From Calditrichia bacterium (GTDB lineage Bacteria; Calditrichota; Calditrichia; RBG-13-44-9; J075), in assembly GCA_028284905.1 (NCBI GenBank), contig JANQQU010000028.1, positions 1 to 64,000 of the forward strand: a stretch of 64,000 nucleotides of DNA. The letters run 5' to 3'. Both the position numbers and the translations under genes were made by a program. The first letter of the stretch is position 1. Every line of letters begins with the position of its first letter. The notes beneath the pieces were generated by a model. That model was not told the DNA's origin. It was given only the letters and a program-made list of their open reading frames with translations, and did no database searches. This document shows, one piece after another, positions 20,190 through 30,765 of this stretch.

Positions 20190-20861
20190 TTAGGGATGCT
20201 CCTTAGCAATGTATCCAACACCTCGTACGGTCTGAATGCAGCCGCCTTCTGTCGGGATGCCCAGTTTTTTGCGCAAGGAATTGATGTAAACATCAATAAC
20301 GCCGGTTTTATAATCGAAATGGATATCCCAGACACTTTCGATAATGCGGGTACGTCGGCAGACCTTTCCTTTATTGCGCATCAAGTATTCCAATAGTGCA
20401 AATTCTTTCTGGGTCAGTAACACTTCCTTGCCATTTTTCAGTACCTGATGTTTCTCTACATCAAGCAGGATATTCTGCAATACAAATTGCTGATGCTCCC
20501 CGCTGAGCGGGCGCAGCTGAACTTTGATTCTGGCTAGCAGTTCTTCAAAATCGAATGGTTTTTTGATGTAATCATTGGCACCCATTTCCAGACCAAAGAC
20601 GACATCCCGTACAGTATCGCGGGCAGTAAGAATAATAATCGGCGTTGTAGAATTTTGGGCGCGGAAGCGGCGGCATACTTCCATCCCGCTGATGCCGGGA
20701 ATCATCCAGTCGATTAACAGTAAATCATAATCTCCGGACAGGGCCATTTCCAAACCGCTATCACCATTTTCCGCAGTATCGACTGTATAGGACTCTTCCC
20801 TCAAACCTTGAGCAAGAAAACGTAAGATGCCTGGTTCATCTTCGATGACAAGTACTTTCAT
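20190..20861 (-). CDS. OmpR-family response regulator
   Basis: 223 aa; receiver with DWMIPGISG, T...K (NDYIKKPF), winged-helix C-term VIDVYINSLRKKLG...TVRGVGYI. Confidence 0.95.
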   Translation of the reverse strand: MKVLVIEDEPGILRFLAQGLREESYTVDTAENGDSGLEMALSGDYDLLLIDWMIPGISGMEVCRRFRAQNSTTPIIILTARDTVRDVVFGLEMGANDYIKKPFDFEELLARIKVQLRPLSGEHQQFVLQNILLDVEKHQVLKNGKEVLLTQKEFALLEYLMRNKGKVCRRTRIIESVWDIHFDYKTGVIDVYINSLRKKLGIPTEGGCIQTVRGVGYIAKEHP

Positions 20862-20882
20862 ATCGGCATAATATAATCATTT

Positions 20883-20921
20883 TCTTACAGGAGATTTAGC
20901 GGCTTCTTAAAATTGTCTTAA
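20883..20921 (-). promoter_or_regulatory. Putative OmpR-family operator upstream of the response regulator gene
   Basis: TCTTAA at 20905 and 20916 (11-bp spacing), TCTTAC at 20883 (22 bp further); same motif as upstream of the RND pump. Confidence 0.45.
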
Positions 20922-21029
20922 GAAATTACTAGCTGGTAATGTTTCTCAGGAAGATGGTGTTGCTAATCTTCAATGGATGTATAAAACAGGCTTTAGGGAA
21001 TAATAGGAGGTGTGAATCAATCCCGATTG

Positions 21030-22511
21030 TTACAGCATCGCCTTGATTTTTTCAATTGTTGCGCGGGTTTTTAGCACTGTGTCTTTACTCTGACTGATCT
21101 TGTTGTATGCATAGAGAACAGATGCATGGTGCAAATTAGAGAAGTGGTAGCCGATGGCATTGAGTGATTCATTTGTTAATTCCCGGCAGAGATAGATTGC
21201 AATCTGGCGTGCTTGAATGACTTTCTGTTTCCGGGAGACGCCCTGGAGAATATCGACCGGAATATTGAAGTAGTTTGCTGTCGCGTTAACAATTTCTTCG
21301 ATGCCGGTTTCTTTGCGGTAAAATTTGGTCGCTGCCCCGATATTTTCTTGCGGGCACATCTGGGAAATGATGTATTTTACTTCGTTCAGGGAAAGGCTTT
21401 TTCCGAGAATGGAGATTTGGGCGACAATGCGCACGACAACCGAATGCAGATGATGAATGTTGTGCGTGAAATGCTCGGAAAGAAAGTGAATTATTGACTC
21501 GTCCAGATGGATATTGTTCTTGTCGAGATGATGACGAATAATTTTTTCCCGAATGGTATAGTCGGACTTCGGTAAATCAACAACCAGTCCCTGCTGCATA
21601 AAGGCAATTAGTTTCGGATTGAACTGGCTGAGCATATTGGGGGCGACATTGCTGGAGATAACAATTTGAGCACCGCGTTTAATTAATTCCGATATAATGA
21701 ATAATAATCCTTCCTGGGATTTGTTTTTATTTGCCAGGAATTGAATATCATCCAGGAGAAATACTCGTGCCGGCATAATCGTAGCAATGAATTTATTGAT
21801 GCGATTGCCCTGTAATGCATTCACGTATTCATGCAAGAACTGCTCGCAACGAAAGAAGGCCACCTGATTATCCGGGCTCCGTTCCTGGAGATAATTGCCA
21901 AATGCATGAATCAGATGCGTTTTTCCGGAACCGACTTCACCTTGAACGATAAGTGGATTATAATCTGCTGTGCCGGGATGACGAGCGACATGCTCCGCCG
22001 CTTTAATTGCGAAACGGTTATCGCCGCTACCGTAAAAGTTGGCAAATAAAAACCTGTGATTAAAATCACAGGGTGGGCGGACGGATTGAATCTTCATTGC
22101 CGGCGTCGCTACCGGGGCTTCTTCCGATTTTTCCTCCACGACAGGCGCAGGTGCATTCTCATGGGGGACATGGTCCGGGGCATCGTTCGCAATAACGAAT
22201 TCTGTCCGGGTATCCTGCCCGAATGCCTTGGCTATCGACTTCCGAAAAATATGACCGTAATGGGAATCTATCCACTCATAGAAGAAACGGGAAGGTAGCT
22301 TGAGGATTAGAACATCATTAAGAAATGATATTGGAACAATAGGACTGAACCATGTTTGAATCGTTTGGGCAGGTAATTCTTCTTGTAAATTGACTAAACA
22401 TTGCTCCCAACGCTCCTTGGAGCTACTTCCACTACTGGAAAGCGGGGACAGTGTTCTACGTGAGGCGTTCCCCGAAAGTATGTTTAGTCGTACTGCCTGT
22501 ACTTGGTTCAT
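21030..22511 (-). CDS. Divergent DnaA-like AAA+ protein
   Basis: 493 aa; domain I-like RWEQCLVNLQEELPAQTIQTWFSPIVP, Walker A GEVGSGKTH, Walker B VFLLDDIQFL, domain IV RQIAIYLCRELTNESLNAIGYHFSNLHHASVLYAYNKI. Confidence 0.85.
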   Translation of the reverse strand: MNQVQAVRLNILSGNASRRTLSPLSSSGSSSKERWEQCLVNLQEELPAQTIQTWFSPIVPISFLNDVLILKLPSRFFYEWIDSHYGHIFRKSIAKAFGQDTRTEFVIANDAPDHVPHENAPAPVVEEKSEEAPVATPAMKIQSVRPPCDFNHRFLFANFYGSGDNRFAIKAAEHVARHPGTADYNPLIVQGEVGSGKTHLIHAFGNYLQERSPDNQVAFFRCEQFLHEYVNALQGNRINKFIATIMPARVFLLDDIQFLANKNKSQEGLLFIISELIKRGAQIVISSNVAPNMLSQFNPKLIAFMQQGLVVDLPKSDYTIREKIIRHHLDKNNIHLDESIIHFLSEHFTHNIHHLHSVVVRIVAQISILGKSLSLNEVKYIISQMCPQENIGAATKFYRKETGIEEIVNATANYFNIPVDILQGVSRKQKVIQARQIAIYLCRELTNESLNAIGYHFSNLHHASVLYAYNKISQSKDTVLKTRATIEKIKAML

Positions 22512-22865
22512 CCCTTACATCACCCATTCCAGACCAGAGGCTATTTGGCCTATTCAATAGTATCACTACTAACGATTTATTCTTAAAACTAACTGTCATG
22601 ATTATCCCTACCCCAAAAGTGACTAATAATAAGAAATGAGGACCCAGAAAACCAAATGGGTAACAGAAAAAAAACGAAAAAAAATGAGAAAATTTTTCAC
22701 AAAAAAATTAGTTTCACGTAAAACAGCAACCTTTCTTTTAGTTTAATAACGACTTACATAAAAAATGATGAAAATTTAATTAAATTTATAATCTTGGTTG
22801 TATTCACATCAACAATGTTTTATATTCTAGGCTTGTCATTTTATAAGCAGAAGGAGAGTCATATA

Positions 22866-23057
22866 ATGGCTAAAATTTGTGCAGTTTGTGGAAAAAAACC
22901 AGTCTCTGGAAAGAACGTAAGTCATTCACATATAAAGACTTTACGTCGTTTTAAGCCGAATCTGCAAAAAGTGAGAGCTAAAGTAGACGGTGAGACTAAA
23001 AGAATCTTGGTATGCACCAGTTGTATTCAGGCCGGAAAGATTGAAAAAGCTGTTTAG
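22866..23057 (+). CDS. rpmB: 50S ribosomal protein L28
   Basis: [53 protein letters not shown]; internal ATG at 22866 preferred to the 22794 ORF start; zinc-ribbon CxxC pairs. Confidence 0.95.
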   Translation: MAKICAVCGKKPVSGKNVSHSHIKTLRRFKPNLQKVRAKVDGETKRILVCTSCIQAGKIEKAV

Positions 23058-23107
23058 TTTGTTTTTAAGACTGTTTATTCCGGTCAGTTCTCTGACCCTA
23101 AGTTTAT

Positions 23108-23148
23108 AAAAAAACGCCCTTTTTAAGTTATGCAAAGGGCGTTTTTTT
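23108..23148. terminator. Intrinsic terminator, potentially bidirectional
   Basis: AAAAAAACGCCCTTT...AAAGGGCGTTTTTTT inverted repeat between convergent rpmB and the GWxTD gene. Confidence 0.85.
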
Positions 23149-23305
23149 ATGGATATAGGTGCTATGTTTCACGGAGCACTTAAGCGCATTTCTACCTGCT
23201 TAAAATTCGTAGTTTTATCCTTCCGTTTTCCTCATCATCATATTGTTTTTTTATGCACTATATCCGAATATTTTTGAGTCAGGTGAAATCCTGATCACCT
23301 GCAGA

Positions 23306-24586
23306 TTATTCATATTCCACGTAGTAGTACGATGGATGAAGATCATAGTCTCCGAAACCGGTACGGTCGATAAACAAAAAGTTTTTCTGTAGTGAATAGT
23401 ATCGCCAGATCTCGTATGGGTTACCGTTCGGCTCAAAGGGATGTCGTTCTACATCATCCGGTTCCCCGAATTTAATGAAAATACGACCCCGGTCGCTGAT
23501 CCATCCACCCAGGCTGCCATTTGCAAACCGGGCATTTGAAAATTGGATGCGGCGATAATATTCTTCCATCAACTCATTTGCTTCAGTGTCCGGGTTCGGA
23601 TCTTTGCTAGCCCAGAATCGCTGGAAGAAGGCTTTCTTAGCCTCATAAGACCCTTTCTTGAGATAATGCTTAATGGAATCTTCCCGGCCGATATAACGCA
23701 GCTGGCGAATTGCCATATCAAGATCCTGCTCGGTATTGGGAAGAAATTTCCAGAAGAATTCAAATGGGGCCGTTTTCATAACCGACTGTTCGCCATTGGT
23801 TACAATTACTTCCAGATTGTACTGATTGCGGCTAAAATTAAAACGATTTAGTTTCAGGAAGTGCTCGGAATAACCATCCTGATCAATCTTGGAAGCGTAA
23901 GTGTTCTGTAGTACGGCTTCCCCGGTATTGTCGACAACTTTATAGCCAATTTTTAATTCACCCTGGGGAATACGAGTGAAAGTATTAAAATAAACATGCA
24001 CATACTGATCGTCGCTGGAAAAACTGTTACTTAGTTTCGGATTGATCTGGTTAATCGATCCATCCGCATCAGTGTTATATTCTTCAAAGAAAAGCAAGTC
24101 GCTGACGGATAACAAATTTCCGCTTTCGCTAAACCCCTGAATTTCAAAACTCAGTTTACGGGAAAACTGCTCACTGTTATTTTCATCCAATACGGTAATT
24201 TGGGAATTATAAATACCAGCAGACATTGGCAAGTCAGTATGAAAGGTATTAATGACATTGCGGGAATTTGTTAAATCAAAGTTATCCACCGTAAACTCAT
24301 GTTTTAAAGTACGATTGAAAACAGTTTCCGAATCTTTAAGGCTGAAAAATAACTCGACCTGAATATTGGCCTTGAAGACCTCCTCCGTTTTGACAAAGGT
24401 TAGATTATCGTTAACGATTTGAATGTAGATACGGGCCAGCGTTGTGTCGGCCTCCCGGGAATAGGTTTCGACAACTTTCGCATCGAAAACCGGCAGCCCA
24501 ACGGCAGCACTCTGGGCCTGTATAAATCCCGTTAAAAGAAAGGCAATTGCTAAAATGAGTGACATGATGCGGTTATTTGTTCTCAT
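23306..24586 (-). CDS. GWxTD domain-containing secreted protein
   Basis: 426 aa; signal peptide; RFWASKDPNPDT...GWISDRGRIFIKFGEPDDVERHP. Confidence 0.88.
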   Translation of the reverse strand: MRTNNRIMSLILAIAFLLTGFIQAQSAAVGLPVFDAKVVETYSREADTTLARIYIQIVNDNLTFVKTEEVFKANIQVELFFSLKDSETVFNRTLKHEFTVDNFDLTNSRNVINTFHTDLPMSAGIYNSQITVLDENNSEQFSRKLSFEIQGFSESGNLLSVSDLLFFEEYNTDADGSINQINPKLSNSFSSDDQYVHVYFNTFTRIPQGELKIGYKVVDNTGEAVLQNTYASKIDQDGYSEHFLKLNRFNFSRNQYNLEVIVTNGEQSVMKTAPFEFFWKFLPNTEQDLDMAIRQLRYIGREDSIKHYLKKGSYEAKKAFFQRFWASKDPNPDTEANELMEEYYRRIQFSNARFANGSLGGWISDRGRIFIKFGEPDDVERHPFEPNGNPYEIWRYYSLQKNFLFIDRTGFGDYDLHPSYYYVEYE

Positions 24587-24589
24587 GGG

Positions 24590-25939
24590 TTAACCCCTTA
24601 TTTTGCCATACAATTCGTATTCAGTTGCATCATTTATGTCAACACTGAGAAAGTCCCCGGCTTTTACGGCTTTGCCAAGCGATTCGATTACTACCTCATT
24701 GTCGATTTCCGGGGAGTCTCCGGTCGTGCGTCCATAGGCCGTTAGCGTAGACCAATCTGCTTCATCCACGAGCACTTGAAAATTGCGTCCGACTTTCGCC
24801 AGGTTCTTCTCCAGGGAGATCGATTGCTGAATTTCCATTAGCTCGTTATAGCGCTCCTGCTTAAGCGCTGCCGGTAAATCTTCCAGTTGAAAGGCGCTGG
24901 TGTTTTCTTCGTGAGAGTAGGTGAAAACACCGACCCGATCAAACTGAAACTCCTCCACGAATTGTTTTAACGCCGCAAAGTCGCTTTCAGTTTCACCCGG
25001 ATGCCCAACAATTAATGTTGTTCTTAAGGTGACATCCTGAATTTTACCTTTTGCCTGCTCGAAGATGCTCCGAATGCGCTGAGATTTGCCGCCACGCTTC
25101 ATAATTTTTAACATTGGGTCGGAAACATGCTGAATCGGCATATCCAGATAAGGCACTATTTTTGAACTTGCCGCCATAAAGTCGATGAGTGAATCCTGCA
25201 CGGTAGTAGGGTAGAGGTAGTGCAACCGTATCCATTCAATACCTTCAATATCTTCCAATTCCCGCAACAAATCAACGATTTTTTGGGAACGGTAGAGGTC
25301 GAGCCCATAGAAGGTGGTGTCCTGAGAAATGATAATCAATTCCTTAACCCCTTGCTGCGCTAACAAGCGGGCTTCTTCAATAATCTGTGGCATTGGCCGG
25401 CTGCGATGACGGCCGCGCATCAGCGGAATGGCACAAAATGAACAGGTGTGATTGCATCCTTCGGAAATTTTGAGATAGGCATAGTGAGAAGGCGTTGCCA
25501 GCACGCGCTTTTCGTAAAGGTATTCCGGGGATAATTTCGGGTCATACTCCAGGAAGGTGAGAATATCTTCGTAAGCTTCGGTGCCGAAAATACCGTCTAT
25601 CCCGGGAATTTCTTCCCGGATCTGGTCGGCGTAGCGTTCCGTAAGGCAGCCACAGACAATCACCTTTTTGGAAGGATCTTCTTTCTTGATCTGCTCTGCT
25701 TCCAGAATTGCATCAATAGATTCCTGCTTGGCCATTTCAATAAACCCGCAGGTATTTATCACGATGACATCGGCTGCTTCCGGTTCTTCTACCAGGTTCG
25801 CCTTGCGGGCATTCAACTGCCCGGCGAGAACTTCCGAGTCGTATGTGTTTTTTGAACAACCCAGGGTAGTGATATGGATTTTTTTATTGGTCCTCGGCCG
25901 AATCTTCTTTTGCCGCTTGTTATTCATATGATTTTCCAT
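24590..25939 (-). CDS. rimO: Ribosomal protein S12 methylthiotransferase
   Basis: 449 aa; HITTLGCSKNTYDSEVLAGQL, radical-SAM CNHTCSFCAIP, C-terminal TRAM-like region. Confidence 0.93.
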   Translation of the reverse strand: MENHMNNKRQKKIRPRTNKKIHITTLGCSKNTYDSEVLAGQLNARKANLVEEPEAADVIVINTCGFIEMAKQESIDAILEAEQIKKEDPSKKVIVCGCLTERYADQIREEIPGIDGIFGTEAYEDILTFLEYDPKLSPEYLYEKRVLATPSHYAYLKISEGCNHTCSFCAIPLMRGRHRSRPMPQIIEEARLLAQQGVKELIIISQDTTFYGLDLYRSQKIVDLLRELEDIEGIEWIRLHYLYPTTVQDSLIDFMAASSKIVPYLDMPIQHVSDPMLKIMKRGGKSQRIRSIFEQAKGKIQDVTLRTTLIVGHPGETESDFAALKQFVEEFQFDRVGVFTYSHEENTSAFQLEDLPAALKQERYNELMEIQQSISLEKNLAKVGRNFQVLVDEADWSTLTAYGRTTGDSPEIDNEVVIESLGKAVKAGDFLSVDINDATEYELYGKIRG

Positions 25940-25950
25940 TCAAACAAATA

Positions 25951-26865
25951 TTATTCAAAAAGGCCTCTGGCATACATTTCCGGATCGAAGGGCTGCAGGT
26001 CATCGATCTGCTCGCCAACGCCAATATATTCCACCGGAACTTCCAGCTGATGGGCAATACCGATGATCGCCCCGCCTTTTGCTGTGCCGTCCAGTTTGGT
26101 TAATACGATGCCGTCTACACCAACTGTATCGATGAATTGCTTCGCCTGATTGAGCGCATTCTGCCCGGTGGTTCCATCCAGGACCAGCAGGTTACAATGG
26201 GGAGCTTCCGGAATCACCTTCTGGATTACTCGTTGAATCTTTTTCAGCTCTTCCATCAAATTTACTTTGGTGTGCAGGCGGCCAGCGGTATCCATAATAA
26301 CGACATCAGCATTGCGTGCCTGCGCTGCTTTCATTGCATCGAAAGCAACCGCGCCAGGATCGGCGTTAGACTGATGCTTAATAATCTCTACCCCAACCCG
26401 ATCTGCCCAGACATCCAACTGTTCAATTGCTGCTGCGCGAAAGGTATCACCAGCGGCTACAATTACCTTCTTGCCATTATCTTTCAGGCGACTGGCCAGT
26501 TTGCCTATTGTCGTGGTTTTTCCTGCGCCATTTACACCAATAACCATGATAACATACGGGGCAGCAGGGAGATGGGACTCGTTTAGCTGAGTCTCCGGAA
26601 AGATGTTCGCAACTTCCTCTTTTAGAATGCGATAGAGTTCCTGGGATTCTTCATACTTTTCCCGCTTTACTCGTTGTTTTACTCTTTCAATAACCGTTAG
26701 CGTGGCATCAACCCCAACATCACCACTAATGAGGATCTCTTCAATTTCTTCCAAAAGGTCATCATCAATTTTTTTCTTGGCATTAATCGCATGATTGATC
26801 CGATCAAATACCTGGGTTTTAGTTTTTGAAAACCCATCTCTAATTTTTCCGAAAATTGACTTCAT
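25951..26865 (-). CDS. ftsY: Signal recognition particle receptor FtsY
   Basis: 304 aa; [57 protein letters not shown]. Confidence 0.96.
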   Translation of the reverse strand: MKSIFGKIRDGFSKTKTQVFDRINHAINAKKKIDDDLLEEIEEILISGDVGVDATLTVIERVKQRVKREKYEESQELYRILKEEVANIFPETQLNESHLPAAPYVIMVIGVNGAGKTTTIGKLASRLKDNGKKVIVAAGDTFRAAAIEQLDVWADRVGVEIIKHQSNADPGAVAFDAMKAAQARNADVVIMDTAGRLHTKVNLMEELKKIQRVIQKVIPEAPHCNLLVLDGTTGQNALNQAKQFIDTVGVDGIVLTKLDGTAKGGAIIGIAHQLEVPVEYIGVGEQIDDLQPFDPEMYARGLFE

Positions 26866-26902
26866 TTAATACTCCTGTAATCTCACTGGCAATTTGCCAG
26901 GA

Positions 26903-28282
26903 TTATAAACTTTCCTGTTTCAGCAGCCGTTCCAGTATCGCGCGTCCGAAGATCCTGCCAAGAATATTCGTAACAATTACCGCAGTAATAAGCGTTGTGA
27001 AAACCAGCGGGCTGATAATATCCAATTCTGTTAAAAACCATAAAATTAAAACTGTTAATTCGCCGCGTGGGAAAAAGCCGGTGGCAATTACCAGCGGATA
27101 AGACCGTTTGTTAAACAGCACTGCGCCCAGCAGAACCGATATAAGCAATAATACCAGGACAATCGTACCGGCATTCAACCACAGTTCTGCTGCAGCCAGC
27201 TTGCTAATAAACAACGTTCTACCGATTTCTACAAACGGTAAAATATATAAAAACGATGCGCCGGCAAAAAACTTCTGCCGGAACTCAAATTGCGAGGCTT
27301 CCATCAGCGCTTTAAAGATTAAACCGGCCCATACGCCAAGGAGCAACAGGGAAAGACCGACCTGAAAACCGATGTAAACAAACCCGAAAATTAACGCCAG
27401 TTTTAGGAGAAGGGTGAAATCGCCGGCCCAACGTTGAAAATAGCGAAAAGCAGTTTTCACACCGTCGGTATAGATTAATGGCACCAGGAAGAGGACCAGG
27501 ATGACAATATAGCCGCGTTCCAGCAAAACAGCCGCCATATCCCTGCTGTTAAATTTATAATATATATCCACCAGCGAGAATCCTACAATCGCTATAATAT
27601 CCAATATCACAGCAATTTGAATGAGCGCGGTGTAAGGTGCTTTGTAATTCTGGGATAAAGGGAAACCGGAAACCAGCAGTACTCCAATATTCAAACTGAA
27701 GAACGCAATTATGGTTAATGCTGTAGGTTGAAAATCACTATTGAAGACGGTAGTGTATAGAATGCCACCAAGCAGCAATATGCTCAAAGTTAAAAAGAGA
27801 ATGACCTGACGCCACACGATGCTGTCCTTGGGGATGCGAAAAAAACGGGAATCAAAGTTGAGGCCTATCTGCATCATGAAAAGCAGCAGACCTATTTTTA
27901 CCCAGAAAGTGATGTGGCTGTTGAGGAGGTTGTCTTCCGATATTGCAGTTTGATTAGCATCGGGCGAACTCGCCGGAGGTTGAATAAGACTATCCGGCAG
28001 TCCAGCGGTGAGTGAATCTACGGACTCTAGATCATTAATGGTGCTGTCCGGGAGAACAATCGCTGTTTGCAGGTAGGTGGCATTCGGTGTATGAAATGGT
28101 TTGATAGCGTCATCGCCGAAAATTTTCGCCCAACCTACCAGCAGCAGACTAAACATTATTCCGGTAGCAATATGGGCAATAAAATCCGCTAATTTTAATC
28201 GCCGGAAAATATTGATAAGAATGCCATTGATAAAATAAATACAGGCAAGGTAAAGAAATATTTGGCTATAGACTGTATCCAT
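26903..28282 (-). CDS. Cation:proton antiporter-like (CPA2-type) membrane protein
   Basis: 459 aa; polytopic with paired half-structure, LLLFMMQIGLNFD, ATGFFPRGELTVLILWF. Confidence 0.75.
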   Translation of the reverse strand: MDTVYSQIFLYLACIYFINGILINIFRRLKLADFIAHIATGIMFSLLLVGWAKIFGDDAIKPFHTPNATYLQTAIVLPDSTINDLESVDSLTAGLPDSLIQPPASSPDANQTAISEDNLLNSHITFWVKIGLLLFMMQIGLNFDSRFFRIPKDSIVWRQVILFLTLSILLLGGILYTTVFNSDFQPTALTIIAFFSLNIGVLLVSGFPLSQNYKAPYTALIQIAVILDIIAIVGFSLVDIYYKFNSRDMAAVLLERGYIVILVLFLVPLIYTDGVKTAFRYFQRWAGDFTLLLKLALIFGFVYIGFQVGLSLLLLGVWAGLIFKALMEASQFEFRQKFFAGASFLYILPFVEIGRTLFISKLAAAELWLNAGTIVLVLLLISVLLGAVLFNKRSYPLVIATGFFPRGELTVLILWFLTELDIISPLVFTTLITAVIVTNILGRIFGRAILERLLKQESL

Positions 28283-28315
28283 TTCGGGTTTCCGTTGCAG
28301 AGACGCGAATGTCTC

Positions 28316-29272
28316 CTATTCACCTTTAAAATTGGGATAATCCACATTGAACCGGTGCTTATAGTAAAACCGGGTGATAAAGTATGCCGCGCATATTAGC
28401 AGCAGGAAAAAGGGAAATTTAACACAAACCCCCAGTGAAAGAAAGAAAATACCCAATTTTAAATTAACAATGACCAAGGCAATGGATTTTGAAAAGAACA
28501 TTTTTATCCATAAGGGGACATTCGCAAGGCAAATCAAGAGTAGAAAAGCGTCTTGATTAATTGCTGCAAAAATGATCGCGAGAATAAATAAAGCTAATCC
28601 ACTGTAAATTGAAGCTTTAAGACCGTATTTAACGGCAACGGTTATTTTACCGGTCGAGCGATCTCCCTCAATATCCGGCACAGTGGTATATACACAAAGC
28701 GCGGCGTTATAAAAGAAATAGGGGAGGGAATGGAAAAACATTTCCGCTCCGGGGGGTTGTAAAAGGAGCCATCCGCTAAAGAATGCCAGCCAGCCCATCA
28801 CGGTATTTGCGATAAGACCACGAAGCGGATAGCTTTTTAGTTCGAACGGCGGATAGTTATAAACATACCCGGTATGAATAATGAAAATAACGGTTGCTAT
28901 TAAAAAGGGGGTATTAATAGTGGCGGCAATAAACAGACTGACAGCAATGAGTACAAAACTTTCAAGATAACCCGCTCGCAGGCTAATAAGTCCTTCTCCT
29001 AGCAGGAATAGCTTTTCATTAATTCGGTCGCTATCCACATCCTTTAGTTGGTTTAAAATAAATACGCCACCCATAGCAAAGCCAAATGAAATCATCGCCA
29101 GGAATAAACCGGGTGCCCAAAGTAGCGGGAGAAAATGAAAATCTGCAAATGAGAATCCACGAAAATCGCCGCTCGCGCTCAGATAACCGGCAAGGAGGGT
29201 CGTCCATCCGGGAAACCAGAGGATCGGACGGGTAAGGTAAACATAATCCAGAAATTTCAGAGTATTTTTCAC
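28316..29272 (-). CDS. UbiA-family prenyltransferase
   Basis: 318 aa; NQLKDVDSDRINEKLFLL first Asp-rich motif and DIEGDRSTGKITVAVKYG second motif. Confidence 0.85.
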   Translation of the reverse strand: MKNTLKFLDYVYLTRPILWFPGWTTLLAGYLSASGDFRGFSFADFHFLPLLWAPGLFLAMISFGFAMGGVFILNQLKDVDSDRINEKLFLLGEGLISLRAGYLESFVLIAVSLFIAATINTPFLIATVIFIIHTGYVYNYPPFELKSYPLRGLIANTVMGWLAFFSGWLLLQPPGAEMFFHSLPYFFYNAALCVYTTVPDIEGDRSTGKITVAVKYGLKASIYSGLALFILAIIFAAINQDAFLLLICLANVPLWIKMFFSKSIALVIVNLKLGIFFLSLGVCVKFPFFLLLICAAYFITRFYYKHRFNVDYPNFKGE

Positions 29273-29281
29273 GAAAGCGGG

Positions 29282-29851
29282 TTATAATTTTATACGCAGA
29301 GAGACCATCGCTGGCTGCCGGTAATCTTTTGGTGGTTGCCAGGCTACATCCATAACATCATCAAAACCAAAGAGATAAGCATCTACATATGCATCGACCA
29401 TGGTAATTAAGTATGCCAGACCAGTGTACCAAATGTAAAGATTGCGATTTTCTCGGACAGTTTCAGCTGCGCTTAGTTGATTCATTGCTTCCAGATTTTT
29501 CGCATCCTGATGCCGCGAGGAGACCCGCCAGATAAGAGCGACATGCGCACTGGCAAATACAGCGCTTTTAACATAGGAACGATTGTAAATTTGCCCCCAT
29601 CCCGGTAATACTGCCGATCTTAACACTGCTCCCCAGGGAGACTTTAACGGTCGATCAGATAATAGGCGTAGCGTGTCGAGTTCTGTCGCGGGTGAAGTTG
29701 CCTGGACGGAATCCTGGGGTGTCTGTGCCTGCAAGCTGAAGCAGGAGAGAAAGATCAGGATAAGGAAGCTGTTGATAAGCGTTGTTTTCATAAAGTTGTT
29801 GTTCCATCCGGTCTTTATTCCGGATTCTGGTCTTGTTCTTTTTCGCGCCAA
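29282..29851 (-). CDS. DUF5683-like membrane-associated protein
   Basis: 189 aa; SPWGAVLRSAVLPGWGQIYNRSYVKSAVFAS. Confidence 0.65.
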   Translation of the reverse strand: MARKRTRPESGIKTGWNNNFMKTTLINSFLILIFLSCFSLQAQTPQDSVQATSPATELDTLRLLSDRPLKSPWGAVLRSAVLPGWGQIYNRSYVKSAVFASAHVALIWRVSSRHQDAKNLEAMNQLSAAETVRENRNLYIWYTGLAYLITMVDAYVDAYLFGFDDVMDVAWQPPKDYRQPAMVSLRIKL

Positions 29852-29859
29852 ATATAGTA

Positions 29860-30750
29860 TTATTCCCGGGGAGATGCCAGGTTATGTATCACTTTTAATG
29901 CGCCAGGCAGAAGTTCAACTTCCAGTGAGGTTGCTGCTTCTGCGATTAGTTCGCCATCAGCATGGACCGGGACGCCTGTTGCGCAGGATACGTTGAGTTT
30001 GTTGGTTCTAAACATCCGCACTTCCTTTACTGTGGCATGAGTGCCTTTAATAACCTTCAGGAGGTGTTGGATAATCTTCATCCGGTTTAATCCTTCTACC
30101 AGGCAGACATCAAAAAGGCCATCATTGATTTCCGCTTCGGGGGTGATATAAAAGCCACCACCGGAGCAGCGGCCATTTCCGACAGCGAGCATAAAAATAT
30201 CCTGTTCGACAACTTCACCGTTAAATTCAATTATTGCCGGCCGGTTCCGATAGGAAAATATGGTCTTTAGCACAGAATAAAAGTAAATGAAAAATCCACG
30301 CAGCCGACGAACGGTTTTGCTGACAATTACTGCTTCCGCATCAAACCCGAGACCGAGGCTATTCGGAAAACAGATATCACCAGCCTTACCGATATCTATC
30401 GCCATTGTCCGGGCAGATTTGACAACCCGGAACGCTTCAGCGGGGACTAAAGGCAGATCAAGCATCTTAACAAAATCGTTGCCGCTGCCTACCGGGATGA
30501 TGCCAAGAGTGCAGTTACCGGAAACCAGGCCATTAACGACCTCATGGATACTGCCATCGCCACCAGCGATAATTATCGTATGATCACCATCTTTTAGACT
30601 GGCAGCAATTTCCCGGACATGGCCGGCGTATTCACTCAAGTGAATAACGATGCCCGGAAAGGTTGCCTCGGCCAGATTGATAAGCGCCTCGGCAGATTGC
30701 CCTGCCTTGCCTTTGCCGGCAGCCGGATTAATAATGAGATGATAAGCCAA
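29860..30750 (-). CDS. Diacylglycerol/lipid kinase (YegS/DagK family)
   Basis: 296 aa; NPAAGKGKA, AGGDGSIHEVVNGL, GIIPVGSGNDFVKML. Confidence 0.92.
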   Translation of the reverse strand: MAYHLIINPAAGKGKAGQSAEALINLAEATFPGIVIHLSEYAGHVREIAASLKDGDHTIIIAGGDGSIHEVVNGLVSGNCTLGIIPVGSGNDFVKMLDLPLVPAEAFRVVKSARTMAIDIGKAGDICFPNSLGLGFDAEAVIVSKTVRRLRGFFIYFYSVLKTIFSYRNRPAIIEFNGEVVEQDIFMLAVGNGRCSGGGFYITPEAEINDGLFDVCLVEGLNRMKIIQHLLKVIKGTHATVKEVRMFRTNKLNVSCATGVPVHADGELIAEAATSLEVELLPGALKVIHNLASPRE

Positions 30751-30765
30751 GCCCTGAAGCTCCTG

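Noticed and set aside
22512-22865. oriC next to the dnaA-like gene
   Set aside because: AT-rich, but no TTATCCACA-like cluster seen and no dnaN/recF/gyrB neighbours; GC skew could not be computed
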